From: Azospirillum melinis
Lineage (GTDB): Bacteria; Pseudomonadota; Alphaproteobacteria; Azospirillales; Azospirillaceae
Length of the DNA: 64,000 nucleotides
Assembly (NCBI RefSeq): GCF_013340935.1
Contig: NZ_WHOS01000029.1
Span: 1-64,000 of the forward strand
Direction of reading: 5' to 3'
Under the pieces are notes generated by a model. The model did not search any database and was not told where the DNA came from. It saw only the letters and a program-made list of their open reading frames with translations. Made by a program: the position numbers and the translations under genes. Below, piece by piece: positions 42,939 to 52,206 of the stretch (the first letter of the stretch is position 1; the number at the start of each line of letters is the position of its first letter).

Positions 42939-44129
42939 ATGAACGCTGTTGTCGTCCGCCTGTGTGCCGTTTTCGGCCGTTCCGTTGCTGTCGCGGCCGG
43001 AATAGCGATGGCCGGGGCCACGATTGGCGCCGGCTTCACCGCGGTCTCGGTCCAGGCCGCGACCCTCGACACCATCGCCAAGCAGGCGATCCTTGTCGAT
43101 CTGACCTCTGACACCGTGCTGTTCGAGAAGAACGCCGACGAGCGCATGGCGCCCTCGTCGATGAGCAAGATCATGACCGCCTACATGGTGTTCGAGGCGA
43201 TCAAGGGCGGCCGCCTGACGCTGGAGAGCACCCTGCCGGTCAGCGAGCGGGCTTGGCGGATGCAGGGCTCGAAGATGTTCGTCGAGCTTCACAACAACAT
43301 CAAGGTCGACGACCTGCTGAAGGGCATGATCGTCCAGTCCGGCAACGACGCCTGCATCGTGCTGGCCGAGGGGCTGGCAGGGTCGGAGCAGTCCTTCGCC
43401 GAACAGGCGACCAAGCGCGCGAAGGAGTTGGGGCTGAAGAACAGCAACTTCGCCAATTCCACCGGCTGGCCCGATCCCAACCATTATATGACCGCCCGCG
43501 ATCTGGCGCTTCTGGCCGAACGGCTGATCAAGGACTTTCCCGAATTCTACAAGTACGATTCAATCCGGGAATTCAAGTATCACGGCATCACCCAGGGCAA
43601 CCGCAACCCGCTGCTCTACCGCAACATGAATGTCGACGGGCTGAAGACCGGCCACACCGACGCCGGCGGTTACGGCCTGACCGCGTCGGGCGAGCGCGAC
43701 GGGCGCCGACTGCTGCTGGTGGTCAACGGCCTGCCGAACATGCAGGCGCGCGCCGACGAATCGGCCCGGCTGATCGAGTGGGGCTTCCGCGAATTCGCCT
43801 CCTACACCCTCTACAAGGGTGGGGAGACCATCGAGCAGGTGCCGGTCTGGCTGGGCGAGCAGGACATGGTGCCGGTCGCCGTGCCGCAGAACCTGAGCGT
43901 CACCATGGCCCGCGCCGACCGCTCCGGCATGAAGGTATCGCTGGTCAGCAACGCCCCGGTCGCCGCGCCGATCAAGAAGGGCGACACGGTCGGCAAGCTG
44001 GTGATCTCCGCCCCCGGCTTCCCGGGCAAGGAGGTGCCGGTGGTGGCCGCCCAGGACGTGCCGAAGGCCGGCATGTTCGGCCGCGCCTTCGCCGCCGCCA
44101 AGTATCTCGTCTTCGGCAACAGCCTGTGA
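42939..44129 (+). CDS. dacC: D-alanyl-D-alanine carboxypeptidase (penicillin-binding protein)
   Basis: 396 residues. Signal peptide to about residue 40 (SVQAATLD). Serine-type DD-peptidase motifs are SMSK (S74-K77), SGND, and KTGHTDAG. The C-terminal beta domain (VPVAVPQNLSVTMARADRSGMKVSL) and a terminal amphipathic helix (GRAFAAAKYLVFG) anchor it to the membrane as in PBP5/6. It trims the terminal D-Ala of peptidoglycan stem peptides. The ATG at 42939 has GGAGGA with 8 bases spacing. Its stop overlaps tmk. Confidence 0.94.
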   Translation: MNAVVVRLCAVFGRSVAVAAGIAMAGATIGAGFTAVSVQAATLDTIAKQAILVDLTSDTVLFEKNADERMAPSSMSKIMTAYMVFEAIKGGRLTLESTLPVSERAWRMQGSKMFVELHNNIKVDDLLKGMIVQSGNDACIVLAEGLAGSEQSFAEQATKRAKELGLKNSNFANSTGWPDPNHYMTARDLALLAERLIKDFPEFYKYDSIREFKYHGITQGNRNPLLYRNMNVDGLKTGHTDAGGYGLTASGERDGRRLLLVVNGLPNMQARADESARLIEWGFREFASYTLYKGGETIEQVPVWLGEQDMVPVAVPQNLSVTMARADRSGMKVSLVSNAPVAAPIKKGDTVGKLVISAPGFPGKEVPVVAAQDVPKAGMFGRAFAAAKYLVFGNSL

Positions 44130-44824
44130 CCGTGACGACGATGCTGACCGCCCCGGCTCCTTCCGCCAAGCGCGGCCGCTTCATCACTCTGGAAGGCGGC
44201 GAAGGGGCCGGCAAGTCGACGCAGCTGCGCCGTCTGGCGGACAGCTTGCGCGTCTCCCTGCGCGCCCGCGACGTCGAGCTTGTGACGACGCGGGAGCCGG
44301 GCGGATCGCCCGGCGCGGAGGAGATCCGCGGCCTGCTGGTGACCGGCGAGACCGGCCGCTGGAGCGCGACCACCGAGGCCCTGCTGCACACTGCCGCCCG
44401 CCGCGACCATCTGGAGCGCACGGTGTGGCCGGCGCTGGAGACTGGAAGCTGGGTGCTGTGCGACCGCTTCTTCGACAGCACCATGGCCTATCAGGGCTAT
44501 GGGCTGGGGCTGGGGCGCGATCTGGTCGAGACCTTGCAGACGGCGGCGCTCGGCGGCTTCCGTCCCGACCTGACGCTGATCCTCGACATCGACGTGGAAA
44601 CCGGCCTGCGCCGCGCCGTGGCGCGCCATGGCGGTGAGGACCGCTATGAGCGGATGGACATCGGCTTCCACCAGCGGCTGCGCGACGGCTTCCTCGACAT
44701 CGCCCGGCAGGAGCCGGAGCGCTGCGCCGTGGTGGATGCCGACGCCGACCTCGATACCGTGCAGGCGCGCATCTGGGACACCGTCGCCGGCCGGCTGGGG
44801 CTGGCCCAGGGGCAGACGTCGTGA
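44126..44824 (+). CDS. tmk: thymidylate kinase
   Basis: 232 residues from the GTG at 44126; GTG 44132 and ATG 44141 are alternatives. Phosphorylates dTMP to dTDP. Motifs: P-loop LEGGEGAGKSTQ, TREPGGSPGAEEIR, and DRFFDSTMAYQGYG for dTMP binding. The LID region near RHGGEDRYERMD is complete. The GTGA overlap with the carboxypeptidase stop and a second GTGA overlap with holB place it in a tightly coupled operon. Slightly long at the N-terminus compared with E. coli Tmk. Confidence 0.95.
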   Translation: MTVTTMLTAPAPSAKRGRFITLEGGEGAGKSTQLRRLADSLRVSLRARDVELVTTREPGGSPGAEEIRGLLVTGETGRWSATTEALLHTAARRDHLERTVWPALETGSWVLCDRFFDSTMAYQGYGLGLGRDLVETLQTAALGGFRPDLTLILDIDVETGLRRAVARHGGEDRYERMDIGFHQRLRDGFLDIARQEPERCAVVDADADLDTVQARIWDTVAGRLGLAQGQTS

Positions 44825-45951
44825 GCAAGGCACGCACCCCGGCCCCGGCGGGCCCCGCCGCGGACGAGGCGCTCGCCCCACGGCGCAACCCGGACCTCGT
44901 CGGGCATGACGAGGCCGAACGGCTGCTGCTGGAGGCCTGGAACTCCGGCCGGCTGCCGCATGCCTGGCTGATCGGCGGCACCCCGGGCATCGGCAAGGCG
45001 ACGCTGGCCTTCCGCTTCGCCCGATTCGTCCTGGCCCAGGAGCCGCCCGGCGACAGCCTGTTCGGTGACTCCCTGGGTGGCGCGGCTCCAGTCACCTCGC
45101 TGCACATCGGTCCCAACCATCCGGTGTTCCGCCGGGTGGCGTCGGGCGGGCATGCCGACATGCTGACCATCGAACGCCAGCGCGACGAGAAGAAAGGCCG
45201 GCTGAAGCGGGACATCGCCGTCGACGACGTGCGCAAGATCGGCCCCTTCCTGCGTCGGACCTCGGCGGAAGGCGGCTGGCGCGTCGCGGTGATCGACGGC
45301 GCCGACCGCATGAATCTCAGCGGCCTGAACGCCATCCTGAAGATCCTGGAGGAACCGCCGCCCGGCGCCCTGCTGCTGCTCGTCAGCGACAATCCCGGCG
45401 GCATGCTGCCGACCATCCGCTCGCGCTGCCGCAAGCTGACGCTGAAGCCGCTGGCCGAAGACACGGTGATCGACCTGCTGGGCCAGCACCGGCCCGATAT
45501 CGCCGCCGACGACCGCCCGGCGCTGGCCCGCCTGTCGGAGGGCAGCGTCGGCCGCGCCATCGATCTTGCCGACGCGGGTGGGCTGGCGCTCTACCGCGAG
45601 ATGATCGGGCTGCTGTCCGACCTTCCGCGCATCGACATCGTCGCGGCGCATGCCTTCGGGGACAAGCTGACCCGCCGCCAAGATGACGGAATGTTCGAGA
45701 CGGCGACCGAGCTGCTGGTCTGGTGGCTCGCCCGCTTCGCCCGCTCGCTCGCCCGCGGCTCCTGGCCGGCAGAGGTGGTGCCGGGCGAGGCCGCCCTGAT
45801 GACCCGATTGGCGAACGCCCGCGGTCTTGAACGTTGGGTGGAGGTGTGGGAAAAGGTTCAGCGTCTTTTCGCGCGCGCGGAATCCGCAAACCTGGACCGC
45901 AAGCAGGTGGTCCTGAACGCCCTGTCGGCGCTGGAAACGGCAGCCGCCTAG
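44821..45951 (+). CDS. holB: DNA polymerase III subunit delta'
   Basis: 376 residues. Clamp-loader AAA+ subunit. Walker A is GGTPGIGKATLAFRFARF, with Ala after Lys as common in alphaproteobacterial delta' proteins. The sensor and arginine-type motifs are RVAVIDGADRMNLSGLNAILKILEEPP and LVSDNPGGMLPTIRSRC. The C-terminal domain is helical. Typical order tmk-holB-metG-tatD supports the call. The GTG at 44821 overlaps the tmk stop by 4 bases. Confidence 0.95.
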   Translation: MSKARTPAPAGPAADEALAPRRNPDLVGHDEAERLLLEAWNSGRLPHAWLIGGTPGIGKATLAFRFARFVLAQEPPGDSLFGDSLGGAAPVTSLHIGPNHPVFRRVASGGHADMLTIERQRDEKKGRLKRDIAVDDVRKIGPFLRRTSAEGGWRVAVIDGADRMNLSGLNAILKILEEPPPGALLLLVSDNPGGMLPTIRSRCRKLTLKPLAEDTVIDLLGQHRPDIAADDRPALARLSEGSVGRAIDLADAGGLALYREMIGLLSDLPRIDIVAAHAFGDKLTRRQDDGMFETATELLVWWLARFARSLARGSWPAEVVPGEAALMTRLANARGLERWVEVWEKVQRLFARAESANLDRKQVVLNALSALETAAA

Positions 45952-46002
45952 GGTTATTTCAGAACCTGCCGGTTGAACCTGACTTGAAAGAAAGTGCCGC
46001 AA

Positions 46003-47553
46003 ATGGCCGGGCCGAAGACCTTTTACCTGACGACGCCGATCTATTACGTGAACGACGTGCCGCACATCGGCCACGCCTACACGACGCTTGCCTGCGACGT
46101 CCTCGCCCGGTTCATGCGCCTCGACGGCTATGACGTGAAGTTCCTGACCGGCACCGACGAGCATGGCCAGAAGGTGGAGAAGTCGGCGGAGAAGGCCGGC
46201 ATCGCGCCGCAGGACTTCACCGACCGGGTGTCGCAGAACTTCCGCGATCTCGTGTCGCTGATGAATTATTCCAACGACGACTTCATCCGCACCACCGAGC
46301 CGCGGCACGTCAAGTCGGTGCAGGCGCTGTGGACGGTTCTGAAGGATCGCGGCGAGATCTATCTCGGCTCCTACGCCGGCTGGTATTCGGTCCGCGACGA
46401 AGCCTTCTATGGCGAGGACGAGCTGACCACCAATGCCGAGGGCAAGAAGATCGCCCCGACCGGCGCCGAGTGCGAATGGGTCGAGGAGCCGTCCTACTTC
46501 TTCAAGCTCTCGGCCTGGCAGGACCGGCTGATCGAGTTCTACGAGCAGAACCCCGATTTCATCGCGCCGGCCGGCAAGCGCAACGAGGTGATGTCCTTCG
46601 TCAAGTCAGGCCTGAAGGATTTGTCGGTCAGCCGCACCACCTTCAAGTGGGGCATCCCGGTGCCGGGCGACGACGCCCACATCATGTATGTCTGGCTCGA
46701 CGCGCTGGCGAACTACATCACCGCCGTCGGCTATCCCGACACCACCGGCGACTATGCCAAATACTGGCCGGCCGACCTGCACATGGTCGGCAAGGACATC
46801 CTGCGTTTCCACGCCGTCTACTGGCCGGCCTTCCTGATGGCCGCCGGCCTGCAGCCCCCCCGCCGCGTGTTCGCCCATGGCTGGTGGACCATCGAAGGCC
46901 AGAAGATGTCGAAGTCGCTGGGCAACGTCATCGCTCCGGACTCGCTGGTCAACACCTACGGTCTCGACCAGACCCGCTATTTCCTGCTGCGCGAAGTGCC
47001 GTTCGGAAACGACGGCGACTTCTCGCACAAGCAGATGGTCAACCGGATCAACGGCAACCTCGCCAACGATTACGGCAATCTGGTGCAGCGCGTCCTGTCG
47101 ATGATCGGCAAGAACTGCGGCGCCGCCGTGCCGACGCCGGGTGCGTTCACCGAGGCCGACAACGCCCTGCTGGGCTCGGCCTACGGCATGCTCGACATCG
47201 TCCGGGCTGAGATCAGGGCGCAGGCCTTCCACAAGGCGCTCGACGCCATCTGGGCCGTGGTCGGCGACGCCAACCGCTATGTCGACGAACAGGCGCCGTG
47301 GGCGCTGAAGAAGACCGACCCGGCGCGCATGGCGACCGTGCTCTATGTACTGGCCGAGACGATCCGCCATCTGGCGATCCTGACCCAGCCGGTGATGCCT
47401 GACGCCTCCGCCAAGATCCTCGACCTGCTGGCGCTGGGTCCGGATGCGCGTGGATTCGGCAATCTGGGTCCGTCCGGGGCGCTGGCCGCCGGCACGCCGC
47501 TGCCGACGCCGCAGGGCGTCTTCCCGCGCTATGTCGAAGAACCGAAAGTCTGA
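46003..47553 (+). CDS. metG: methionyl-tRNA synthetase
   Basis: 516 residues. Class I synthetase charging tRNA-Met. The HIGH motif appears as VPHIGHAYT and KMSKS as GQKMSKSLG. The four-cysteine zinc knuckle of E. coli MetG is missing and no C-terminal EMAP/dimerisation domain follows, so this is the short, zinc-free bacterial form. The anticodon domain is helical (GNLANDYGNLVQRVLSM). The ATG at 46003 is chosen; a GTG at 45994 is possible. 51 bases after holB. Confidence 0.97.
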   Translation: MAGPKTFYLTTPIYYVNDVPHIGHAYTTLACDVLARFMRLDGYDVKFLTGTDEHGQKVEKSAEKAGIAPQDFTDRVSQNFRDLVSLMNYSNDDFIRTTEPRHVKSVQALWTVLKDRGEIYLGSYAGWYSVRDEAFYGEDELTTNAEGKKIAPTGAECEWVEEPSYFFKLSAWQDRLIEFYEQNPDFIAPAGKRNEVMSFVKSGLKDLSVSRTTFKWGIPVPGDDAHIMYVWLDALANYITAVGYPDTTGDYAKYWPADLHMVGKDILRFHAVYWPAFLMAAGLQPPRRVFAHGWWTIEGQKMSKSLGNVIAPDSLVNTYGLDQTRYFLLREVPFGNDGDFSHKQMVNRINGNLANDYGNLVQRVLSMIGKNCGAAVPTPGAFTEADNALLGSAYGMLDIVRAEIRAQAFHKALDAIWAVVGDANRYVDEQAPWALKKTDPARMATVLYVLAETIRHLAILTQPVMPDASAKILDLLALGPDARGFGNLGPSGALAAGTPLPTPQGVFPRYVEEPKV

Positions 47554-47562
47554 GTTCCCAGT

Positions 47563-48357
47563 ATGCTCGTCGACAGCCATTGCCATCTCGACTTCCCCGA
47601 TTTCGCCGAAGAGCTGGATGCGGTCGTCGACCGCGCCCAGCAGGCTGGCATCGGGCGGATGGTCACCATCTGCACCTACATCAGCCGCTTCGACCGCATC
47701 CTGGCGGTGGCGGAACGCTACGACGACATCCTCTGCACGGTGGGGGTCCATCCCCATCAGGCGGCGGAGGAGTTCGCCATCACCACCGTCGACACGCTGG
47801 TCGAGCTGTCGCACCATCCCAAGGTGATCGGGCTGGGCGAGACCGGGCTCGACTATTTCTACGACAAGAGCCCGCGCGACCAGCAGCAGGAGTGTTTCCG
47901 CCGGCACATCCGCGCCAGCCTGGAGACCGGCCTGCCACTGATCATCCACACCCGCGACGCCGACGACGACACCATGCGCATCGTCAAGGAGGAAGCGGCC
48001 GGCCAGCCGGTAAAGGGGCTGCTGCACTGCTTCAGCTCCGGCCGGGCGCTGGCGGAGGAGGCGGTGGAGTACGGCTTCACCCTGTCGCTGTCGGGGATCG
48101 TCACCTTCAAGAAGTCGGAGGAGCTGCGTGCCATCGTGAAGGACGTGCCGCTCGACCGCATCCTGGTGGAGACGGACGCGCCCTATCTGGCGCCGATCCC
48201 CTTCCGCGGCAAGCGCAACGAGCCTGCCTATGTCGCCCACACAGCGGCCTGCGTGGCAGAGGTGAAGGGCGTCTCGGCGGAGGAACTGGCCCGCGTCACC
48301 ACCGACAACTTCTTCCGCCTGTTCGACAAAGCCGCCCAGCACAAGGCCGCTGCATGA
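47563..48357 (+). CDS. TatD-family metal-dependent hydrolase
   Basis: 264 residues. TIM-barrel hydrolase/DNase with the metal-binding motifs SHCHLDFPDF, VHPHQ, GETGLDYFYD, HTRDADDDT, HCFSSG and ETDAPYLAP, all intact. TatD proteins act as 3'-5' exonucleases or D-Tyr-tRNA type deacylases. 9 bases after metG and overlapping the next gene by 4 bases. Confidence 0.95.
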   Translation: MLVDSHCHLDFPDFAEELDAVVDRAQQAGIGRMVTICTYISRFDRILAVAERYDDILCTVGVHPHQAAEEFAITTVDTLVELSHHPKVIGLGETGLDYFYDKSPRDQQQECFRRHIRASLETGLPLIIHTRDADDDTMRIVKEEAAGQPVKGLLHCFSSGRALAEEAVEYGFTLSLSGIVTFKKSEELRAIVKDVPLDRILVETDAPYLAPIPFRGKRNEPAYVAHTAACVAEVKGVSAEELARVTTDNFFRLFDKAAQHKAAA

Positions 48358-49163
48358 GTGAAGCCGGCGCATCACCCGGCGCTGCGCGCGTAACCGTCCT
48401 TGGCTGCGGCGGATCGCGCGGCGTGCCGGCGATCGCCGGTGTGCCCGGCGGCCAGTGGGGCCGCTGCGACCCCGCCAACCCGAAAAACCGGCGCATGCGC
48501 CCGTCGGTCCTGGTCGAGCGGGACGGTGTATCGGTGCTGGTCGATACCTCCCCCGACCTGCGTCAGCAGCTGCTGGACAGCGGCTGCGCGCGGCTGGACG
48601 CCGTGTTGTGGACGCACCAGCATGCCGACCATTGCCACGGCATCGACGAGCTGCGCGAGATCTGCCGCCACATGCATGCGCCGATCGACGCCTATGGCTG
48701 GGACGAGCATCTGCGCGACATCGAGCTGCGCTTCCCCTACTGCTTCGATCCGCTGCCGGAGGGCTATCCCTTCTACCGACCGGTGTTGAACACCCACCGC
48801 ATTAACGGACCGTTCAGCGTCAAGGGGATGGAGATCGCGCCGTTCGAGCAGGACCACGGCTATATGCGGACGGTCGGCTACCGGTTCGGCAGCTTTGCCT
48901 ATTCGACCGACGTGGTGCGGCTGGACGACCGGGCGTTCGAGGCGCTGGCGGGGATCGACACCTGGGTGGTCGATTGCGGCCGGCTGGAGCCGCCGCATCC
49001 CGTGCATGCGCATCTGGCGCTGACGCTGGAATGGATCGAGCGGGTGCAGCCGCGGCGGGCCTATCTGACCCACATGGACAACAGCATGGACTACGATAGC
49101 CTGCGGCGGATTCTGCCGGAGGGGGTCGAGCCGGCATATGATGGGCTGGTGATCGAGGTCTAG
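48354..49163 (+). CDS. MBL-fold metallo-hydrolase (PhnP-like)
   Basis: 269 residues. Metallo-beta-lactamase fold with GCGGSRGVPAIAG at the start, the metal motif HQHADHCHGID, DHGYMRTVGYRFGSFAYSTDV and a terminal LTHMDNSMDYD. Closest in style to PhnP/RNase Z-like phosphodiesterases commonly found after tatD. The start ATG at 48354 overlaps the tatD stop as ATGA. Last gene of the tmk-holB-metG-tatD series; palindromic repeats follow. Confidence 0.9.
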   Translation: MSEAGASPGAARVTVLGCGGSRGVPAIAGVPGGQWGRCDPANPKNRRMRPSVLVERDGVSVLVDTSPDLRQQLLDSGCARLDAVLWTHQHADHCHGIDELREICRHMHAPIDAYGWDEHLRDIELRFPYCFDPLPEGYPFYRPVLNTHRINGPFSVKGMEIAPFEQDHGYMRTVGYRFGSFAYSTDVVRLDDRAFEALAGIDTWVVDCGRLEPPHPVHAHLALTLEWIERVQPRRAYLTHMDNSMDYDSLRRILPEGVEPAYDGLVIEV

Positions 49164-49164
49164 A

Positions 49165-49264
49165 GTGTGATCGGTTCAAGCGGAATCGCTTGAAGCGTGA
49201 ATCACACGGAAGGCCAAAAGCCTAGAGTCTGTCTGGCGCTTCAATAAGCATCAAACAGACTCTA
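49165..49264. repeat. pair of REP-like palindromic elements
   Basis: First unit 49165-49207: GTGTGAT / ATCACAC with inner arms TTCAAGCG / CGCTTGAA. Second unit 49223-49264: TAGAGTCTGT / ACAGACTCTA. Both units begin with CTAGAGT and are 15 bases apart. They sit between convergent genes, as REP/BIME-type elements do. Whether other copies exist in the genome cannot be seen here. Confidence 0.65.
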
Positions 49265-49274
49265 GGTCTCGCCC

Positions 49275-49302
49275 GGGAGGAGGTGGAAATCCACCCCCTC
49301 CC
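49275..49302 (-). terminator. hairpin after the TRAP binding protein gene
   Basis: GGGAGG and GGTGG (one mismatch between) pair with CCACC and CCTCCC around the loop AAAT, 10 bases past the stop at 49312 on the minus strand. No T run. Confidence 0.5.
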
Positions 49303-49311
49303 AGCAGACGC

Positions 49312-50409
49312 TTACTTCTTCTTCTCAAGCGGCGGCGCCGCATAGACGAAGCGGTCGAAGCTGTATTCGGCGACGCGGAACCACAGATACTCTTCCTCGC
49401 GGAACTTCTTCCACGCGTCGTAGATCTTGCGGAACTTCTCGTTCTTCGCCGCTTCGTCCTCGTAGACCTCGATGGCCGCCTGATAGCAGGCCTGCATCAC
49501 CTCGTTCGGGAAGGGGCGCAGCTGGGTGCCGCTGGCGACGAGGCGCTTCAGCGCGGTCATGTTCTGGACGTCGTACTTGCCCAGCATGTCCAGCGTCGCG
49601 TCGGCGCAGGCCGCTTGCAGCGCCGCCTTGTAGGTGGGCGGCAGCGATTCGAACTTCTCCTTGCCGAACAGCATGGAGACCTGCGGGCCGCCTTCCCACC
49701 AGCCGGGATAATAATAGTATTTCGCGACCTTCTGGAAGCCGAGCTTCTCGTCGTCATAGGGGCCGACGAACTCGGCGCCGTCGATGGTGCCCTTTTCCAG
49801 CGCCGGATAGATGTCGCCGCCGCCGATCTGCTGCGGCACGACGCCGAGCTTGGCCATGATGGTGCCGGCATAGCCGCCGATGCGGAACTTCAGGCCCTTC
49901 AGATCCTCGACCGTCTTGATTTCCTTGCGGAACCAGCCGCCCATCTGGGTTCCGGTGTTGCCGGCGCCGATGGCGACGAGGTTGTGGCCGGCGAAGAACT
50001 CCGCCATCAGCTCCTTGCCGCCGCCATGGGTCATCCAGGCGTTCTGCTGGCGGGCGTTCAGGCCGAACGGCATCGCCGCATCGAAGGCGAAGGTCGGATC
50101 CTTGCCGACGTAATAGTAGGAGACGGTGTGGCCGCACTCGATGGTGTTGTCCTTCACCGCGTCCAGAACCTGGAGCGCCGGAACGATTTCGCCAGCCGCG
50201 AAGACGCGGATCTGGAACTTGCCGTCCGTCAGCTCGGCCACGCGCTTCGCCACGAACTCCGCACCGCCATAGATGGTGTCGAGGCTCTTGGGGAAGCTGG
50301 AGGCGCAGCGCCACTTGATCTCGGGCGCGGACTGGGCGATGGCGGGGGCGGCAAGCGTGCTGGCGGCGACGCCCACACCGGCGGAGGTCAGAAATGCACG
50401 ACGTTTCAT
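49312..50409 (-). CDS. TRAP transporter solute-binding protein (DctP family)
   Basis: 365 residues. Twin-arginine-like signal MKRRAFLTSAGVGVAAS ending near IAQS. The mature part shows family-7 binding protein motifs: SSFPKSLDTIYGGAEFVAKRV, FAAGEIVPALQVLDAV, FRIGGYAGTIMAKLG and GTIDGAEFVGPYDDEKLG with the substrate-binding Arg. It resembles the TakP/2-oxo-acid binding subgroup. Binds a small carboxylate in the periplasm for a TRAP permease. No DctQ/DctM genes are adjacent. The ATG at 50409 has GGGAG 8 bases upstream. Confidence 0.92.
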   Translation of the reverse strand: MKRRAFLTSAGVGVAASTLAAPAIAQSAPEIKWRCASSFPKSLDTIYGGAEFVAKRVAELTDGKFQIRVFAAGEIVPALQVLDAVKDNTIECGHTVSYYYVGKDPTFAFDAAMPFGLNARQQNAWMTHGGGKELMAEFFAGHNLVAIGAGNTGTQMGGWFRKEIKTVEDLKGLKFRIGGYAGTIMAKLGVVPQQIGGGDIYPALEKGTIDGAEFVGPYDDEKLGFQKVAKYYYYPGWWEGGPQVSMLFGKEKFESLPPTYKAALQAACADATLDMLGKYDVQNMTALKRLVASGTQLRPFPNEVMQACYQAAIEVYEDEAAKNEKFRKIYDAWKKFREEEYLWFRVAEYSFDRFVYAAPPLEKKK

Positions 50410-51026
50410 CCAGAAGCTCCCTTGTCCATTCTCGTTATGAGTTATGAGTTCTTGTCGCCGGACCGGCAGAGCCCCCGCGCTGGGGGCGGCCGGGCCGCAC
50501 CCGTCAAGGCCCGGTCCTTCACAGGACAGGACGAAACCGGGTGAGCGGGGAAAGCGGGAATGAGTGGGATGCACGCTCGACCAGCCCGGACGTCGCACCG
50601 CGGGGAACCGCGGGAGCGGAGGGCGCCTGCGCAAGGCGATCCCGTCCGGTCCCGCGGTTCCCCGGCGTTGGTGTGCGTTTCCTCCCGTCCATCCGGGATT
50701 GCCGCCGGCCTTCCGGCCGATCCGCCCCAGCTTTCTTTTGCTGTCCGGATTATGCAGGAAGCAAACGGTCCGGATCAAGTGCGAACGGGAATTGAGGTCT
50801 GTATTTCAGAGGTTTAAGGCTGCGGCGCGAAGCCGCGGGTTCCATTCAACCATTGGCCCCGACGACGGCCCAACCCCATTCCCGACCCATTCGGCGCTTA
50901 GTGTCTCGACTCCGGCGCCCGCACCCCCATCTTTTGCAAGGCGCGCCCCGGGAACCGGGCCCGGCTGAATTGTTGATGAGGGCGGAGCAGACACTTGCGG
51001 GTTGAACGGCCATGAGGGGCGCGGCC
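50410..51026. other. long divergent intergenic region with a large stem-loop
   Basis: 617 bases between the leftward TRAP gene and rightward opgC. It holds a tandem TTATGAG repeat at about 50443-50456 and a 15-bp perfect inverted repeat (50601-50615 / 50650-50664) enclosing 34 bases. It also holds a short hairpin GCGGC-GCGAA-GCCGC near 50821-50835. Short open frames exist on both strands but none has a ribosome site or recognisable product. Confidence 0.6.
50601..50664. repeat. 15-bp perfect inverted repeat
   Basis: CGGGGAACCGCGGGA at 50601-50615 and its exact complement at 50650-50664. The 34-base interior can form a further small helix. No adjacent T run, so it is not a standard terminator. 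Confidence 0.7.
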
Positions 51027-52199
51027 ATGAAAAACGCGACTTTGGCGGACAGCGGGAACGAGACGGCGGCGCGCGACCTGCGGCTGGACTTCTTCCGCGG
51101 TCTGGCCCTGTGGTTCATCTTCGTGAACCACATTCCGGCCAACCAGATCTCGTGGGCCACGCCGCGGAATTTCGGGCTGAGCGACGCCACCGAGATCTTC
51201 GTCTTCATCTCCGGCTACACCGCAGCCCTGGTCTATGGCCGGACGCTGGACCGGCAGGGAATGCCGATGGCGGCGGCACAGGTGCTCCACCGCTGCTGGA
51301 CGCTGTACGCCACCTACATCATCCTGTTCTTCGCCTACACCGCGCAGATCGCCTACACCGCCCGCGCCTTCGACAGTCCGCTGTTCGCGGAGGAGATGGG
51401 CATCGCCGGCTATTTCCAGGACCCGGTCACCGCCCTGACCCAGGCCATCCTGCTGAAATTCCGGCCGGCCAACCTCGATGTGCTGCCGCTCTACATCGTG
51501 CTTCTGCTGGCCTTCGCACTCGTCCTGCCGGCCCTGCGCCGCATGCCGCTGGGGGTGCTGGCGGGATCGGCGGTGCTCTATCTGGCGGCGCGTCAGTGGG
51601 GGTGGAACCTGCCGACATATCCGGATGGCGGCGTCTGGTACTTCAATCCCTTCACCTGGCAGTTCCTGTTCGTGCTGGGGGCGTCACTGCAGTTCCAACC
51701 GGATCTTCGGACGACGCTGACCCGCGTCCGCCGGCCGGTGGCGGTCGCCGCCGGGGCCGTCCTGCTGGGCAGCCTGTTCCTGACGTTGTCCTGGAAATTC
51801 GCCCCGCTGCACGCACTGATCCCGGTGTGGCTGACGGAGATCCTCTATCCCATCAGCAAGACCGACCTCGACCCGCTGCGTTTGCTGCATTTCTTCGCAC
51901 TGGCCTATCTGGTGCTGTGGCTGGTGCCGGCGGGGGCGTCCTGGCTGCGCGGACCGCTGGCCGCCCCGCTGCTCGCCTGCGGGAAGCAGTCGCTGCATGT
52001 GTTCTGCCTGGGCGTTCTGCTGTCCTTCGCCGGCCAGACGGTGCTTGTGCATGTCAGCGGCTCGCTTTCCGCCCAGTTCCTTGTTACGGTGCTGGGCATC
52101 GCCACGATGGTGCTGATGGCGCGCTTCCTGAACTGGTACCAGTCGGCAGAACGGGCGCGGCGCCACCGGGTTCCGGCCACAACGAAGATGGGCACATGA
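51027..52199 (+). CDS. opgC: OpgC-family acyltransferase
   Basis: 390 residues, about ten membrane segments. OpgC/MdoC domain: RDLRLDFFRGLALWFIFVNHIP near 20, followed by SDATEIFVFISGYTAALVYG. The family transfers succinyl or similar groups to osmoregulated periplasmic glucans. The ATG at 51027 is preferred because GAGGGG lies 7 bases upstream; the ATG at 51012 lacks one. It is followed 7 bases later by two SGNH-fold genes, so a three-gene polysaccharide-modification unit is likely. Substrate unproven. Confidence 0.9.
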   Translation: MKNATLADSGNETAARDLRLDFFRGLALWFIFVNHIPANQISWATPRNFGLSDATEIFVFISGYTAALVYGRTLDRQGMPMAAAQVLHRCWTLYATYIILFFAYTAQIAYTARAFDSPLFAEEMGIAGYFQDPVTALTQAILLKFRPANLDVLPLYIVLLLAFALVLPALRRMPLGVLAGSAVLYLAARQWGWNLPTYPDGGVWYFNPFTWQFLFVLGASLQFQPDLRTTLTRVRRPVAVAAGAVLLGSLFLTLSWKFAPLHALIPVWLTEILYPISKTDLDPLRLLHFFALAYLVLWLVPAGASWLRGPLAAPLLACGKQSLHVFCLGVLLSFAGQTVLVHVSGSLSAQFLVTVLGIATMVLMARFLNWYQSAERARRHRVPATTKMGT

Positions 52200-52206
52200 G
52201 GGGTGC

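Noticed and set aside
50541..50968. Overlapping short plus-strand frames in the TRAP-opgC gap
   Set aside because: No ribosome site, Arg/Pro-rich chance composition, and they cross the long inverted repeat.
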